NCBI RefSeq assembly: GCF_947623445.1
Contig: NC_135245.1
Location: forward strand, 1,123,501-1,187,500
DNA from: Clavelina lepadiformis
Lineage: Eukaryota > Chordata > Ascidiacea > Aplousobranchia > Clavelinidae
DNA: 64,000 nt
Reading direction: 5' to 3'
The first letter of the stretch is position 1. The number at the start of each line of letters is the position of its first letter. Made by a program: the position numbers and the translations under genes. The notes under the pieces are model-generated. The model was not told the origin of the DNA. It made no database searches and saw nothing but the letters and a program-made list of their open reading frames with translations. Shown one piece after another: positions 1-27,742 of the stretch.

Positions 1-318
1 GTATTTAGTAACCGGATTTCAACAACAATTATCAGCTGCAGATGATTCGCATTACGTCCTTTGCTCGCGTATTTTGCTTTGCCGTACGGCAGACTGGATG
101 CGAAGATATATCAGCGGCAACAAATGCATAATAAGGCAGTAAAATACCCAGATTAGTATAAACTGGTTAATACAACATTAGCAAATAGCATATGCTGTAA
201 GATTCAAAAAATATGTGTAGGAAAGTAGAAGGTTATTCAGGAAGTAAATTGATTTTTTTTTGTGGAGCACGCATACAAGTCCTAAGGCGAGAATTGTTTC
301 TTAATTAAGGTCTGCAAG
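1..318. other. 5' flank of the glycosyltransferase-like gene
   Basis: No coding region, RNA gene or repeat is recognised here. The stretch is AT-rich and precedes the first ATG at 319. It probably holds the promoter and 5' UTR of the gene at 319-2607, but I see no convincing TATA box. Confidence 0.4.
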
Positions 319-2607
319 ATGTTTCATACTATGGCGTTAAGGTTGAAGTCTGGACAGATGTTTCCATTGTCAAAATTTTGTTGGCGCTACACGGTCGCTT
401 TTCTCTTCATTGGGGTTGTCTTATTTCCGTTTGTCTACCTCAGTCAACAGTACGAGAAAATTAACTCACGATCTGATCAAACAAACAGGCCACAGCTGAA
501 TAAGGCTGCGTTCAAACAACCAAACAAACCTGCAGTCGACCCAAAAACGAGCGAAAATATTGTCGAAAAGGCTCGGAACGCTGTTGTTGTCAGCGAAGAC
601 ATATCGCTGCCAGAAACCGGCGAAGAAGCGATCGTTGATGACAAAAATGCAAAATTGTCCGACAAAAATCTGGATCAGCTTTCAGCGAGATTCACAGAAG
701 ATGAGGATGAAGAGTTGATTGGCTCAAAGAAGGAGTCGCCCGAGTTACTTAACGATTTGGACAACAGTGTAGAAACCAGGTTAGATGAAAAAAATGTAGA
801 CAAAGTCGAAACCGTTGCCGAAATACTTGACGAGCCCGTTAGACCTCTTGCTATCGAAGATTGTGATCTGTGGAAAATTGGTGATGATTGGACTCCAAAG
901 GCTCCGCAAATAAGTCTCGATCCCAACAAATTTCTTTACCCCGGATTATTCGGAGGACCGAATAATCAAATTTATGGGCTAAGGCAAAGCGTTTACCTCG
1001 CTATCCGCCTCAACCGGTAAGTGGCGCTCTCTTAATTCTGGGGCTTAACTTCTCATCAAAAATCGGCCTCAAATTTTGCACAGAAATTTGCATGTTTTCA
1101 TTTTTTGATGTCCTTTTATTTAAAACAGAAAAACATATTTCTATTTCACGTCATCGATTCTAAATTATTGCGCGTCATAAAAGTTGGGTTCATGCGGTGG
1201 AAATGATTAAGCTGCAACCTACATTGCCCTTGTTTACAATTTTCTTCTCAAACCTCACGAACGTAAAAGAAACGTAATCTTCCTGCTCGTCCTTATCTCA
1301 ATGTTCATTAAAAATTCTTGTGTGTGGCAGAGCAATTTTTTCTTTATTTCAGAACTGTCGTGTTGCCTCAATTTTTCGGGCACGTAACAACGGGCCGGGG
1401 AGCGATAAACCCATCTGAACGTATTGATGTGAGGCATCTTTGTCGTTTCGTCTCTTGTATTTCCGTCGCTCAGCAGAAGGAAAAATGCGGAAAAAACTTT
1501 GACGTTGTATTCAAGGTAGTAATAGCAGTTGAAGGTTTAGATGACAACTTTTTCAAAGAAAGATTACCTCAAAGTTTACGTTATAATAAGTTTAAAAAGG
1601 GTCTAGATATCAGTTATACGATTACTTCTATATAACAGGCAATGATTCCAACACCGGTTGTCATAGCAAGAGTCGAAATGGACACGGGACTGATGATCCG
1701 CCATGATCTTGGCAAAAGGAAGCTCATTCCGGGGGCAATCAGCCTGGTCACGGCCAAAGGAAAAGTCATCGAGGACATGCCCTCTCTCCCTGGAAATGAT
1801 TCAATGGTTCGCTACGGAGCTTGGTTAGAATCAGACGGAAGCACCCTGAGAAAAATTTACCACACTTCGGCACCCTGCGCTTTTCATGCTTCGACATTTA
1901 GCTCCATTGCGATAACTTATAAAGATGGGTTGGCTTTACCGTTAAAAGGGTCTTCGATTGACCCAGAAAAGATCCCGGACCAACGGCTTTATTCGGCGGT
2001 GGTAGAAGCAATTCAAAGCCCGCCGATCATAAAAATGGCCGCCGAAGCTTATATCAAGACGGTATTAAGAGGAGAAAAATATGTCGCAGCTCATTGGAGA
2101 TACGATTACGTCGACTGGAAGCGCAATGGTTCGCGCGCAAACAAACAGGACATTGTTCAAGTCGTAGAAAAAGCGACAGCTCCCGATCTCGCCAAAGGAA
2201 TAATCAACTCAACCCCAATAGAAACGAATCGTGGTGTGTTTGTTTACCTGGCAATGCCCCCATCGCTAAATCAATTCAAAGAAGATGTCTATGGTAATCT
2301 TACCACTCTAAATCCACTTTTCAAAAAGCCGCCAATTTCAGTTGAAAGTTTTCTCCAAGGAAAAGTAGAAAAATGTTGGACAATCAACAATTGGTCCAAT
2401 ATTGGTGAAGTCTACTCACAAATCGAAAATCAAATCGCGCTTAAGAGCGAACGGTTTCTCTTTTCGATCAGCTCAACTTGGTCGGGCAATGTTAGACCCT
2501 TTCGACAGCAGCAATCTGCAAGCGGGAAGAAGTTGCGAAAGTTTGAAATCTCGTTCCTCAAGCTTGTCAACAGCGAGACATCGAAACGGTTAAAAAAAAC
2601 CGGTTGA
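319..2607 (+). CDS. Type II membrane protein, O-fucosyltransferase-like
   Basis: Three exons (319-1016, 1353-1515, 1639-2607) join in frame through GT-AG introns to give 609 residues. The protein has a short basic N-terminus, one hydrophobic anchor near residues 25-45 and an acidic, low-complexity stem to about residue 180. A globular domain follows. It starts with a GGPNNQ-type segment and continues over the first junction into TVVLPQFFGH. Near the middle of exon 3 is AAHWRYD, and near the end FLFSISSTWSGNVR. This order (nucleotide-binding PNNQ, H-x-R-x-D/E, late S-S-W-S) resembles GDP-fucose O-fucosyltransferases (PF10250-like). The anchor and stem fit a Golgi enzyme, whereas POFUT1 and POFUT2 are ER-luminal, so this is probably a divergent invertebrate member. 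The substrate is unknown. Fold assignment is from motif memory; activity is not shown. The ATG at 331 is an alternative start. Confidence 0.72.
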
Positions 2608-3461
2608 TGTCGGTTGGTGGCAACTTTCCTCCGCTAAAACATTCCTACATATTTTCTGAATTGTATTATTAGATGTGTTCAATGTTATTCGCTTTCGTTG
2701 GTATGACCGTTCTCAGTTAATCCACATACTGTGTATTTTTAGCCATTGGACTATGAAGCGTCTTTAAGCGCGTTTTCATAAAAGTGCAACACTATAGAAA
2801 GCCCTAAAGGAGCAAACGTCAACAAAAAACAAAAGCAAACAAAATACGGACCTGGAAAAAATTCTCATGCAAGCTGAAGAATGTTTTAAAAATATGACCA
2901 AATTGTGAGACTACAGCCTCTGCCTTTTAGTTTGATGTTTTTAAGCGGCAACGTCTGACTGGCATTTCGTGTCTTGTAAACTTTTGCATGTCGAAATTTC
3001 TTAAATAGAGAAAGAACAAAATGAATCCTTTAAAGCGGCGATTACCAAATTCTTTCTCGTCCGACACAAATTTTTGTTTCGTAATCTACATAGTGTTACT
3101 GCACCTCCTTTACTGGGAACTCTCCAGAAGTAATAATAATAAATAAACAATAAAAAACAGAGTTACAGAATATATCTAAAATTCTAAAAGGAATATCATC
3201 CCCAAGTTTTTAATCTTTTTTTCGGGACGCAGATTTTAGCAGCAAAATTCGGGACACATGGCAACCCTAATTGGTGAAATAGTCACTTCGTTTAAAAATT
3301 AAACAAATTATAAAATTGAGTGTGATTCGAGTGACACTCTGCGCCCAACATATGAATAGCTACAGTTGTAGGGATACATCGTACAAACAACTGCTGTATG
3401 GTACGGCAAAGTCATTGAAAAACGTTGAAATATCTAAATTATTGGTGACGGCTGAACGAAG
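2608..3461. other. 3' flank and intergenic DNA before tRNA-Trp
   Basis: No gene is seen. Overlapping AATAAA motifs at about 3138-3147 on the plus strand are the best candidate polyadenylation signal for the upstream gene, about 530 bp after its stop. Around 3250-3270 a short segment reading acatggcaaccct resembles one end of the MITE family at 29813-30167 and may be a decayed fragment of it. Confidence 0.4.
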
Positions 3462-3533
3462 GACTCCGTGGCGCAACGGTAGCGCGTCTGACTCCAGATC
3501 AGAAGGTTGCGTGTTCAAATCACGTCGGGGTCA
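3462..3533 (+). tRNA. tRNA-Trp (anticodon CCA)
   Basis: A 72 nt cloverleaf. The acceptor arm GACTCCG pairs with CGGGGTC (one T-G pair), followed by discriminator A. The anticodon stem TCTGA/TCAGA encloses loop CTCCAGA, giving anticodon CCA. The T-arm carries GTTCAAATC. A run of T just after the 3' end (3535 onward) can act as RNA polymerase III terminator. The copy at 7069-7140 on the other strand is identical base for base. Confidence 0.95.
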
Positions 3534-6033
3534 ATTTTCCTTTCGTAACCTAAAAATGTAAACCAAACAACTACATGCATTCGTTATGCTTTTCGTCATG
3601 GCATGATATGATATAAACTGGTTTTTGAACGAGTTTAGGATGCGTCAAAGACCAAAAAATGCCATAAAATCTTTGTTTGTGTGGCAAAATAATAATTCGC
3701 ACAATTGTTTGGTTGTTTTTCGTGTGTTTTTCCACGCTTTATTTTTGTTAGTTATCAGTTCGCTTTTATAGTGTTTGTTATGATTTCTCTTGTCCACTGC
3801 TTTGTTTCATGTTGTTTTCTTCCTTGCCGCCTCAAGTGTTCGGATGTGGTCGAACGCAAAATCATTAGGCTACGTGTTCTTTTTTGGTTGGTGTCACGCG
3901 TGGGCTTCAGGCGGGAGTGTGTGCTTCCTAGGAAAACGTGGCCTTCGAAGTCAGAAAGGGGACGAGCGTTCAGCACGAGGACCTGTGGTTTTTCTTGGTC
4001 CCTGAGATCTGTCTTGTTGCTTTTAGTAGATTTTACCGAATTGTTTTTAACGTGTGTCCCGACAGTTAAGCCCCAAACGGAGAGGAGTGTTTTTAATTTC
4101 ATGTGAAATACAATCGAACTACGTTGGAAAACGTTCGTTGGCTTTGAGTGGGCCGTGAAAGCGGTAGAAGACGAACTGGCAATAGAAAATCTGTAACATT
4201 TGTTTTATGATACAGTAAATTTACTAAAAGACTGATTACTCCAAAAATCCTGCATGGGGGCCTTTGAAGTTTTGCATGTCAGTGTAGTATGCTTTAGACT
4301 CTAGTACTCCATTCCATAAAATGCCATCAAAAAAACATGATTCAAAATTTTTTAACAAAGGCGCAAAATAAACACTAAAATTTTTGGCTTAAAAAACCTA
4401 ATTTTAGCTACTTTCATGCCAATTTTTAGCCAAATTCCGCACGCGACCTGGGATATTGGAGCACGCCAACTGCTAGGGTAATTCCCAGGCTAGAGAACAA
4501 CACCAACTATGCTGTCTTCTGATTGGTCTAAACAGGTTTTTTAAAGCCCTACGTAAGACGTCCAACAAAATCACAGAGATCTTAGTTTTAAGTGTTTGAC
4601 GCCTCCTTCAAACTGGTGATGATTCCTCATCACTCGATCATTAAAAATTTTACAACCAAAATTTTTATTTTGTTGCCAATTTTAAGCTTGTATCATTCGA
4701 AATTACCTGCCCGGTCAAGTTTTTATCTCAGCTTAATGGTCCAGGTCGATTCAACCCCGGTAATTAAACCAAGGACAACCAAAATTTCTGGGTATTGGAA
4801 ATAATCCGGTACGGGAAATATGAACGCAAATTTAAGGAACTCATATGACGTATCCACAGAAGTCCTGAATGACAATTTCGCGGTGATTAATCGCGAAGAC
4901 GTTTGATTGGTTAGTTGAAAACACCTGTAATTAGCGCGCGACGGGCGGAATGTAAGTTGACGTCACAATCAAATAAAGAAGCTTTTGGTCATTTTAGTTT
5001 GACGGTGGCTGAGAAGGTCGCAGTTGAGAGAACTTATGCGTTGGCTTGATCAGCTCAACATTACAACGGAGAGTGAAAGCTTTCCTTGGTACGTTTGGTG
5101 AGTTAAACGAACGTTCAATATTTTGTTGATAGTGATGAATATGCTTATGACAAAAACAATTCAAAAATAATCTTTATGTGTACAGTTGCAGTATATACAT
5201 ATAGTATACGTATTAACATTATTAGGTCTTAGACGATTGATTGAAGTTTGTAAGACTGTCCATTTGATATTTTTATTTGATTGTAAACAATTTTTGTTGA
5301 CTTGTATTTAAACTGGTGTAAAGTTACCCCATGTTATTTTTGTAACAAAGCCAGCTCGTAAATTAACTTTATTTTGTAAGCAATTATTAGTTTAGCTTTT
5401 TACGTCAACTTTATCGACACTTTAAAATTTTTTATTTAAAATATGTTTACAGGTTCAGGCGATGTACCTGCGATCAATTCTCAACATTCCGACAATGACG
5501 TCGACTTTCTGGAAAAGTTCAGTTACTTTTATTGACGTGAGCGAATTTAGCAAAACTTTGATCGATAAACAATTCGCAAAATGAAATTCTTTTAATTGTT
5601 GCGGATCATGTGTTCAGTGGAATAGTTCAATCGTAATATTCTCTTTGAATTTTATATCCTTAAATTCTTTTATGCTGTCACTATTTCGCCGAAAAGCCAT
5701 AATTTCAAAGCTAAATTCTCCTTAACCTAACTTAGCTGGTATACAACATAGTTACTTTATTAATCTTAATGCGTAGATATAATTCCTTAAGCTTTCATTA
5801 AATAGCTTTAACGACAAGTTGCGTAAACTATTTACGGTAAAAAGTTAGTTTATTAAGCATTTGTTTAACAAAATGTGAAGTTTGATTAATTACTGTATTT
5901 AAGTAATAGTGGTATAGTGTAGTGATTTTTATTGTTTCCTCGTGGACAATGATTTATAAAAAGTTTTAGCACTAAACGACGCAACTGAGTTTTCAACCAT
6001 GATGCAATGAAAAATTTTTCTCTGTAGTTGCTG
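3534..6033. other. Gene-poor spacer
   Basis: I see no supported gene. An open frame at 3705-4106 (133 codons) looks like chance: its translation is cysteine- and phenylalanine-rich with no recognisable domain, and an equally long frame lies antisense. A possible donor after 5091 and an acceptor before 5456 could define a short spliced transcript, but the joined frame is only about 32 codons. Confidence 0.35.
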
Positions 6034-6110
6034 CATGGCTGGGAATCGAACCCGCTAGGCAATGCCTCGAATTGAGGCAAAAACATTCCAACCAAGCTAA
6101 ACCACCCCAT
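6034..6110 (-). repeat. tRNA-like SINE head (copy 1)
   Basis: Read on the minus strand, an A-box-like segment (TGGTTTAGCTTGGTTGG) lies about 50 nt before a B-box-like GGTTCGATTCC, the spacing of an internal RNA polymerase III promoter. No convincing acceptor stem is formed. It is one of three such copies within 700 bp, all on the minus strand, so a tRNA-derived SINE or decayed tRNA is likelier than a working tRNA. Confidence 0.5.
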
Positions 6111-6237
6111 TCATTTTAGATCAAATTTTAAATATATATCATTCGGAATCGCCAATTGCCAAGTAAAAAACTTCTTCCCACTAATGTTGCCACTTCACCC
6201 GCATCTCCGGCCGGCGCCTCAGTCCCAGATATTGTTG

Positions 6238-6517
6238 GTGGCTTATGGCCGTTAACTTACACATGGGGTTGGGGTTAGGGAAGGGATTAGGAAGGGAGGG
6301 TGGGGTTGGGGTGGGGTTTAAAGGGTTTAGAGTGGCCCAAGGCCGAGGGATAGGACACAAAGCGGCTTAAGGCCATGGATTTTGTTTAAGGGTGGCTTAT
6401 GGCCTTTGTTGGGTTAAGAGTGGCTTACGGCCGGGGTTTAATCTATCGCGGCTTACGGCCGTAAATTAAAGCTTAAGCGGCTTATGGCCGTGAATTGGGC
6501 TAGAATGGCTTAAGGCC
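6238..6517. repeat. ~29 bp degenerate minisatellite next to a G-rich tract
   Basis: The core GGCTTAYGGCC (N-N-T/C-GGCTTA-GGCC) recurs at about 6331, 6361, 6391, 6419, 6447, 6476 and 6504, with spacings of 28-30 bp. An outlying copy begins at 6238. Between the outlier and the array (6262-6325) is a plus-strand G-rich run made of GGGGTT, GGGTTAGGG and GGGAGGG blocks, which has quadruplex potential and includes telomere-like steps. The last repeat runs straight into the B-box of the SINE-like copy at 6513. Confidence 0.75.
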
Positions 6518-6582
6518 GGGGTTCGAACCTGGAACCTATCACACCGAGTGCAGTGTCGAACAATACGAGCTACGAAGTGGCA
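6513..6582 (-). repeat. tRNA-like SINE head (copy 2)
   Basis: On the minus strand, TTCGTAGCTCG (A-box-like) precedes CACTCGGTGT and then GGTTCGAACCC (B-box-like). The same order with near-identical spacing occurs in copy 3 at 6650-6726, so both belong to one tRNA-derived family. Confidence 0.5.
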
Positions 6583-6649
6583 ACTGCAGACAAAGGTAAA
6601 TTAACGTATTTAACCGGGCATCAGGTGTTTGTTCTAGAAAAAAGGAAAG

Positions 6650-6726
6650 GGTATCAGCAAGGGATTCGAACCCTGAACCTCCAACACCGAATGAACTTCA
6701 GCTGTAACCGAGCTATGAAACGGTAT
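6650..6726 (-). repeat. tRNA-like SINE head (copy 3)
   Basis: On the minus strand, TTCATAGCTCGGTTACAG (A-box-like) is followed by CATTCGGTGTTGGAGG and GGTTCGAATCC (B-box). It aligns with copy 2. The T-arm stem is nearly complete but the acceptor stem is not, which argues against a functional tRNA. Confidence 0.5.
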
Positions 6727-6849
6727 CCTTCAGTGAAGTTAGGTTTATATATAACCATCAACTGTTTGTTTTCAAAAAGAGGTTCCAAAGAAACCTTTGC
6801 TGCTCAAAATGATGAGAAAAGCTGAACTGTGTAAGTTTCTTACGCTTGG

Positions 6850-6921
6850 TGACCCCGACATGATTTGAACAAGGAACCTCCTGATCTGGAATCGGACGCG
6901 CTACCGGTGCGCCACTAAGTT
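6850..6921 (-). pseudogene. Decayed tRNA-Trp copy
   Basis: The minus strand carries a 72 nt sequence that aligns end to end with the two intact tRNA-Trp genes and keeps the CCA anticodon loop (TTCCAGA). The acceptor strand reads AACTTAG instead of GACTCCG, so at least two acceptor pairs with CGGGGTC fail. Several stem positions elsewhere also differ, and no T run follows the 3' end. It lies about 150 bp from an intact gene in the same orientation, as expected for a local duplicate that has decayed. Confidence 0.8.
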
Positions 6922-7068
6922 TCCCTCGTACAAAATTTGTGCCAGAATATACCATGGTAATGTATATTACAGTATATACAAGTATATAATTACACATGCA
7001 ATGCCTTACACTTGCTCTGGGTAACCGTTGTTCATCACTGCAATGACACTGAGCTAAGAAAAACTAAG

Positions 7069-7140
7069 TGACCCCGACGTGATTTGAACACGCAACCTTC
7101 TGATCTGGAGTCAGACGCGCTACCGTTGCGCCACGGAGTC
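7069..7140 (-). tRNA. tRNA-Trp (anticodon CCA), second copy
   Basis: Identical to the copy at 3462-3533 over all 72 nt, but on the minus strand. The acceptor, anticodon (CTCCAGA loop) and T-arm are intact. On the minus strand the 3' end is followed within about 6 nt by TTTTT, a good RNA polymerase III terminator. Identity of the two copies implies recent duplication or gene conversion. Confidence 0.95.
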
Positions 7141-7545
7141 GTTGTGTTCGAAAATTGATGTAACAGAATACATTATGACAATGAAAGGTATACAAGTACT
7201 AATTACACATGCCATGTTGTAATATCTAATGGTTTGCTAGCTCCATTATAACGTCACATGAACCCCGAAACGTCATGTTTGTTTGAACAATCTCCCTTTA
7301 AACGCCCTAACGCGTGACTTTTATTCGAAAGTGTTGTGATGACAAACACATTGTACTAAGGATGCCATTTAAAGCATATCGGCCATCTCTGTTACGTTTT
7401 ATTCCTTTTGTAACTCGTAACAATGGAAAGATCGCATTTCCAAGCTCTCCTAGTGATACAATAGCCAACGATGCTTGAAAGCTATGAAAGTAGGTGCTTC
7501 AGTAGCGAAGGTAGCAGGCCGCACTATACGCTGTAGAGGTACAAC
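7141..7545. other. 5' flank of the cyclic-nucleotide-binding-like gene
   Basis: About 400 bp between the tRNA-Trp gene and the ATG at 7546. No TATA box, repeat or RNA gene is recognised. It should contain the promoter of the intronless gene downstream. Confidence 0.35.
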
Positions 7546-9024
7546 ATGCAGTCTTGTATAGATTACAACAAGTTGAAAATAGTCAATTCTGTAGTGAGTC
7601 TGGATCCAAAACAAGTCGAAAACAAAGCCAGGCACGACGTGCTTATGACGAAATTTAAAAGCATTTTTCTGAGACCGCCTAAAAATTTGCCCAAGATACC
7701 GAACAAAACGACGAAATCGTTTGAACGCGCTCATCAACAGATAAACAGGCCCAAATCGCGCTATGCCGCGCAAAGAAAGAAAGTCTTGCCAAAGGTCAAC
7801 GCTGATCCTCCAACCCCTTACGACGACCCCGTGACCCATGACGTCAGGTATCACGTCTCCAACACTCGCCGTGCCCGAAGTGCAGATGGTGTGTCATCAA
7901 ACGATGACGTCGTTCTGCACAGAGAACGCAATCTCGGCGTGCTGCGACTTCTGATGAAAAAACTGCCCTTCGAGCGAACGCGGCGAGAACACAAACGCGT
8001 TTATCAACTGCTCCGGGATCTCTGGCCGACAGAGCTGGCTTCCATGCTGGATGACGTCAAGAAAACTTACCCGGTTGTCCGCGAATTGGCTTCCGTCGCG
8101 ACCGTCGACCACTACTCAGAAGCAGGGCTGACTGTGTTCGGAAACAGTGGGCTTTACTTGATCTTGAGGGGCAGCGTGAGACCGCAGACCGTGCCGTACA
8201 TACGCGAAGGAATGTCAACCGACAACGACAGCGAAAATTTCCCTTGTCCCACTCCTCTGCTTCGACGAAAACAGATAAAACTGCAGCCGGGGGACTGGTT
8301 TGGGACCCTGCAGAAGGTCGAGGGCCGCGAAATTAACAGCAAAGTTCTCTCGGTGGTGACCGCCGAACCGTGCCAGTTTCTTAAGATTTCTGTGGCCGAT
8401 TATAAGCGGATCTTGACCAGAATAGAGCAGCGAGTGCTAAACGAAAAGACGGCTGTGGTGCAAGCAACAGCGCCGTACAATAAGTGGCCAGGGCTCTCCG
8501 TCGGAAAACTAGCCCGACTAATTGAATGGAAAACTGTTACGGCGGATACAGTGATAGCGGAAGAAGGAGAAATCGCTCCGTTCATCGTTTTCTTTCGAAG
8601 AGGAGAGTGCAACATATTCAAGCAAGTTGAAGCGATCAAAACACTCGCATCGGGTCGAAAACGTCGAATACTTAAAACCGTCCTAATGGGACAACTGACA
8701 GTTGGCGACGCGCTCGGCGAAGACAGCATTCTGGAACAGCGCCCTCTGTCGTGTACGGTTATGACGTCGACAGAAGTAGAACTGGGCGTCATCGAACCTT
8801 ATAAGTTGGACTTACTTGACGTCACAACGCGGACCCTGCTCGGCCAAAGCGTGCAACCGAAGTTTTCCGAGATGTCAGAGGACGAGATTCACGCCAACTT
8901 CGTACGACAAGAAATGAGAGACGACTGGGACCGGCTTAAGCACAAAGTGCTGCTGCAGACGATCAACCACTGTGGGATAAGGCCGGGATACGGGAAGTGG
9001 GCCAACCCTCTTATTAAGCCATAG
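7546..9024 (+). CDS. Protein with two cyclic-nucleotide-binding-like domains (CNBD1/2-like)
   Basis: A single uninterrupted frame of 492 codons. The first 110 residues are basic and look disordered. A first cNMP-type fold spans about residues 140-300, with LYLILRGSV and LQPGDWFGTL as the typical beta-roll turns. A second spans about 310-425, with AEEGEIAPFIVFFRRGEC and then GEDSILEQRPLSCTV. This last segment occupies the phosphate-binding-cassette position (canonical G-E-x-A/S ... P-R-A-A-T). Gly and Glu are present, but the usual Arg is Leu (RPLSCT), so classic cAMP/cGMP binding is doubtful. The layout resembles the CNBD1/CNBD2 group of animals, often linked to sperm. It is the only intronless protein gene in an intron-rich window, so it may be a retrogene. 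Confidence 0.78.
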   Translation: MQSCIDYNKLKIVNSVVSLDPKQVENKARHDVLMTKFKSIFLRPPKNLPKIPNKTTKSFERAHQQINRPKSRYAAQRKKVLPKVNADPPTPYDDPVTHDVRYHVSNTRRARSADGVSSNDDVVLHRERNLGVLRLLMKKLPFERTRREHKRVYQLLRDLWPTELASMLDDVKKTYPVVRELASVATVDHYSEAGLTVFGNSGLYLILRGSVRPQTVPYIREGMSTDNDSENFPCPTPLLRRKQIKLQPGDWFGTLQKVEGREINSKVLSVVTAEPCQFLKISVADYKRILTRIEQRVLNEKTAVVQATAPYNKWPGLSVGKLARLIEWKTVTADTVIAEEGEIAPFIVFFRRGECNIFKQVEAIKTLASGRKRRILKTVLMGQLTVGDALGEDSILEQRPLSCTVMTSTEVELGVIEPYKLDLLDVTTRTLLGQSVQPKFSEMSEDEIHANFVRQEMRDDWDRLKHKVLLQTINHCGIRPGYGKWANPLIKP

Positions 9025-9153
9025 GGGCGCCACGTGCTTATGCCACTGAACGAAACGACCTTCGTCTTTAAACCAAAGGACAATGCGTTGCTCTGAGCTG
9101 GACAAGAAATTGAAACATATCGCTGTTTGTCACTTATTTGTACTTTGTTGAAG

Positions 9154-9159
9154 AATAAA
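9154..9159 (+). terminator. Polyadenylation signal AATAAA
   Basis: AATAAA lies 130 bp after the stop codon of the cNMP-domain gene, on the same strand, and is the first canonical signal there. Confidence 0.65.
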
Positions 9160-9330
9160 TATCAGGTTGTAAACTTATTTCGTGGGTTTGAACTTGCTCA
9201 TTGCATAAACTATCATTTTCTTCAGTTGCAGAATTTACAGCATGAAGTGGATAGTTAAAAAGGTTTATGCTAGATTAGGTCAACATGGATATTTGTCTCC
9301 AAGAACACGCTAAAAACTAGAATTTCCTGA

Positions 9331-9614
9331 ATATCGCTCGAACCCCGGTTACCGAGCTAGCGGTTGTGCAGGTACCGACCGATGAGCGTTTTATATTGCC
9401 GGAATCTAGAACTGTTCACTGAACAGTAGAAAGCCTTGTTCGATACCCAGCGGCGGTTTTAACATGTCCTTGAGCAAGGTATGAACGACGTTTGCTCCAG
9501 TGGACCTGGTAGACAGTTCTAAATTCGGGCAATACTGTATAAAAGCCAAAATTAAAAATGTGTGACAATCAGAACTTGCACAAAGACTAGCTCCGTAACC
9601 GGGGCTCGAGCGAT
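9331..9614. repeat. Inverted-repeat element between convergent genes
   Basis: Bases 9331-9360 and 9587-9614 are inverted copies (about 26 of 28 bases match) sharing CTAGCTCSGTAACCGGGG and then YTCGAGCGAT. The loop of about 225 bp holds CCTTGAGCAAGGTATGAACG and TTTGCTCCAG, which I recognise as the kind of segment that recurs in animal interspersed repeats. The arms resemble a B-box (GGTTCGAGC), so a folded pair of tRNA-like heads or a small TIR element are both possible. It sits in the 1 kb between two convergent genes. Confidence 0.5.
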
Positions 9615-9893
9615 GAGGAATAATCGCCGAGCTTAGGTTCTGCAAAAGACTCTCCTTGGTCCGTATCAGTAAGATTAAGATAAAGATTATCGTACAATGT
9701 CGTTCAGCTCCAGGCACCAGACAAATATGCGCCATAGTCATATTTATATTCAGTATTAATTTGAAACGTAAAGACACGACATTTGAGACAGAAAACGGTC
9801 ACAGTTGGAGCAAAGAGAGATCTGTAGCAACCTAATTTAAAAGTCAAGCACAACAATGAGAAACTAGCAAGGAAAAGAAGAAGTAGCAACTAG

Positions 9894-9899
9894 TTTATT
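9894..9899 (-). terminator. Polyadenylation signal of CKAP5 (AATAAA on minus strand)
   Basis: TTTATT on the plus strand reads AATAAA on the minus strand, 140 bp past the CKAP5 stop at 10039. Confidence 0.6.
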
Positions 9900-10038
9900 G
9901 CCAGAACTTTGCTGGATTATTCAAGGGCAGTGGATATATGTAACAACATGTCACGTTCGATGGTACGATTTAACACCGACATGGACTATTTCCTATAAAT
10001 CAGAAATAGGCTTCCATTTGGCAAATGCGAGTTGCGAT

Positions 10039-27742
<17,704 letters not shown>

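Noticed and set aside
3705-4106. 133-codon plus-strand open frame
   Set aside because: Composition is odd (Cys, Phe, Val rich), no domain is seen, and an equally long antisense frame exists; it has neither splice support nor a clear promoter.
5036-5534. Possible two-exon short gene
   Set aside because: A donor (TTG|GTACGT) and an acceptor (TTTACAG) could be joined, but the frame from the ATG at 5036 gives only about 32 codons, and the longer frame has no ATG.
6238-6517. CRISPR-like array
   Set aside because: Regular 28-30 bp spacing is present, but there are no unique spacers, the repeats are degenerate, and the context is animal nuclear DNA.
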